Source: Diacronema lutheri
Lineage: Eukaryota > Haptophyta > Pavlovophyceae > Pavlovales > Pavlovaceae
DNA: 64,000 nucleotides
Reading direction: 5' to 3'
Assembly (NCBI GenBank): GCA_019448385.1
Contig: JAGTXO010000003.1
Span: 1,178,001-1,242,000, forward strand
In this document: piece after piece, positions 63,056 through 64,000 of the stretch
Layout: every line of letters begins with the position of its first letter
How positions within the stretch are numbered: the first letter of the stretch is position 1
Notes under the pieces: model-generated
What the model was told of the DNA's origin: nothing
What the model saw: only the letters and a program-made list of their open reading frames with translations
Database searches by the model: none
Translations under genes and position numbers: made by a program

Positions 63056-64000
63056 CTACTGGAACAGCTTGATGAGACCGTCCCAGCCGCAGGTCGCCAT
63101 CGTGCTGGGCAGGATGGGGTGGAAGATGGCGCCGATGCACACGCCATCGTGCGCCTTGACCTTGCGGAAGACCTTGGTCGACTTCCAATCCCAAAAGAAG
63201 ACGCGCCCGTCCGAGTCGCCCGAGAGCACGAACTGGCCGTCGGGCGTCACATCGATTTGGCACGCGTACCCGGCGTTCATGTGCCCGCGGAAGAGCTTCT
63301 TATTGTGCTGCCTGAAGCGGTTCTGCACGCCATACACCACGATCTGGTTGTCGAGGGACTGGCCGAGCAGCCATTTCTCTGCGCACGGCAGCGCGGTGGC
63401 GGCGTGGCGGCGCGCGCATCTCAGCGGCCGGGCGCTCGCTCGAGCGCGGCCGCGCGCGCGCGCGCGCGGCCGGGCGCTCGCGCGACACCGTTCGGATGGA
63501 GCGCGACGAAGGGTATTGAATGCATGTGCGGCTCCGAGATGTGCTTGATCGGCACGGGGATGCCGTACTCCCACACGAGCATCTTCTTGTCGTCCGCCGT
63601 CGTCACGAAGCGCCGGTTCTGGTCGCAAAAGGTGACGGTGTTGACGGCGCCGAGGTGCTGGTTGTAAAACTGCACGGGCGTGCCCGACTCGATGTCCCAC
63701 TGCACCGCCTGCTTGTCCGCCTGCCCGGCGATGAAGATGTTCTGCTTGTCGGCGTCGGGGTGGAACTTGACGCAGTAGGGCAACTTCTTCGTCGTGTACG
63801 CGCCGAGGCACTGGCCCGTCTCGGTGTCCCACAGCTTGATGTACCGGTCGTACGAGCACGTGAGGAAGCGCGTGCCGTCGTTGTTGAAGCAGATGTCGCG
63901 CACCGCCGCCGAGTGGCCAAGGAAGGTGCGGAGGCACTTTCGCGAGCCGTTCACGTCCCACAGCTTCACTTTTGCGTCCATCCCGGCGGAGAGGAGGAGG
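63056..64000 (-). CDS. CDC40: Pre-mRNA-processing factor 17, C-terminal WD40 part
   Basis: Partial: the 5' end lies beyond the window. Two exons are visible, 64000-63489 and 63378-63056, with a 110-nt GT-AG intron. The translation follows PRP17/CDC40 closely: [85 protein letters not shown], then [29 protein letters not shown] and the terminal [14 protein letters not shown]17 acts in the second catalytic step of splicing. The stop codon lies only 10 bp from the right Fanzor boundary, so its 3' UTR and polyadenylation site must come from the element. Confidence 0.95.
   Translation of the reverse strand, partial: PPPLRRDGRKSEAVGRERLAKVPPHLPWPLGGGARHLLQQRRHALPHVLVRPVHQAVGHRDGPVPRRVHDEEVALLRQVPPRRRQAEHLHRRAGGQAGGAVGHRVGHARAVLQPAPRRRQHRHLLRPEPALRDDGGRQEDARVGVRHPRADQAHLGAAHAFNTLRRAPSERCRASARPRARARGRARASARPLRCARRHAATALPCAEKWLLGQSLDNQIVVYGVQNRFRQHNKKLFRGHMNAGYACQIDVTPDGQFVLSGDSDGRVFFWDWKSTKVFRKVKAHDGVCIGAIFHPILPSTMATCGWDGLIKLFQ

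Overview
The window looks like eukaryotic nuclear DNA from a very GC-rich unicellular organism, most likely an alga and plausibly a haptophyte (inference). The support is genes split by short introns of about 82-251 nt, an arginine/alanine-driven codon bias, homopolymer G or C runs up to 107 nt, and eukaryote-only genes: TAF13, the splicing factor PRP17/CDC40, a homeodomain protein, a choline transporter-like protein, a RING finger protein and a Fanzor nuclease.

Layout. 1-4.1 kb holds the 3' part of a long coiled-coil gene. 4.1-12.3 kb is a gene-poor, lower-GC accessory stretch with palindromes, a palindromic repeat cluster, a decayed reverse-transcriptase element and scrambled inverted repeats. 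12.4-21.0 kb is a dense block: methyltransferase, ApaH-like phosphatase, DUF1295/steroid-reductase-like membrane protein, argininosuccinate lyase, homeodomain protein and a sirtuin-like protein. 21.1-25.0 kb is satellite DNA made of two related tandem arrays (189-bp and 192-bp units). 25.2-41.6 kb is a second gene block: a five-repeat protein with a mitochondrial-like leader, a large multi-GAF protein, a RING protein, TAF13, a choline transporter-like protein and an adenylation-carrier-ankyrin fusion. 41.8-44.2 kb has a reverse-transcriptase fragment, a sulfotransferase and a second copy of the 192-bp satellite.

The most interesting part is 44.2-63.05 kb. Two copies of a Fanzor (eukaryotic TnpB-like, RNA-guided nuclease) element lie in opposite orientation as arms of about 5.2 and 6.0 kb around a 7.6 kb spacer. 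The right-hand copy keeps an RGG-rich N-terminus, a basic nuclear-localisation-like cluster, RuvC motifs with the relocated glutamate described for Fanzors, and a zinc ribbon. The left copy carries frame-breaking deletions. About 2.1 kb covering the nuclease core is apparently identical between the copies, while the flanks have diverged. Both copies share one frame break just before RuvC-I. Both keep a 3' non-coding segment of about 0.65 kb ending at the same boundary, a natural candidate for the guide RNA. Beyond that boundary the left copy abuts the satellite and the right copy abuts the 3' end of PRP17.

Several gene pairs are divergent with short shared upstream regions (DUF1295/ASL, GAF/RING, choline transporter/adenylation-ankyrin). 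At least three introns appear to use GC-AG rather than GT-AG borders. All gene models are my own reading of frames, motifs and splice sites, and none was checked against databases or RNA.
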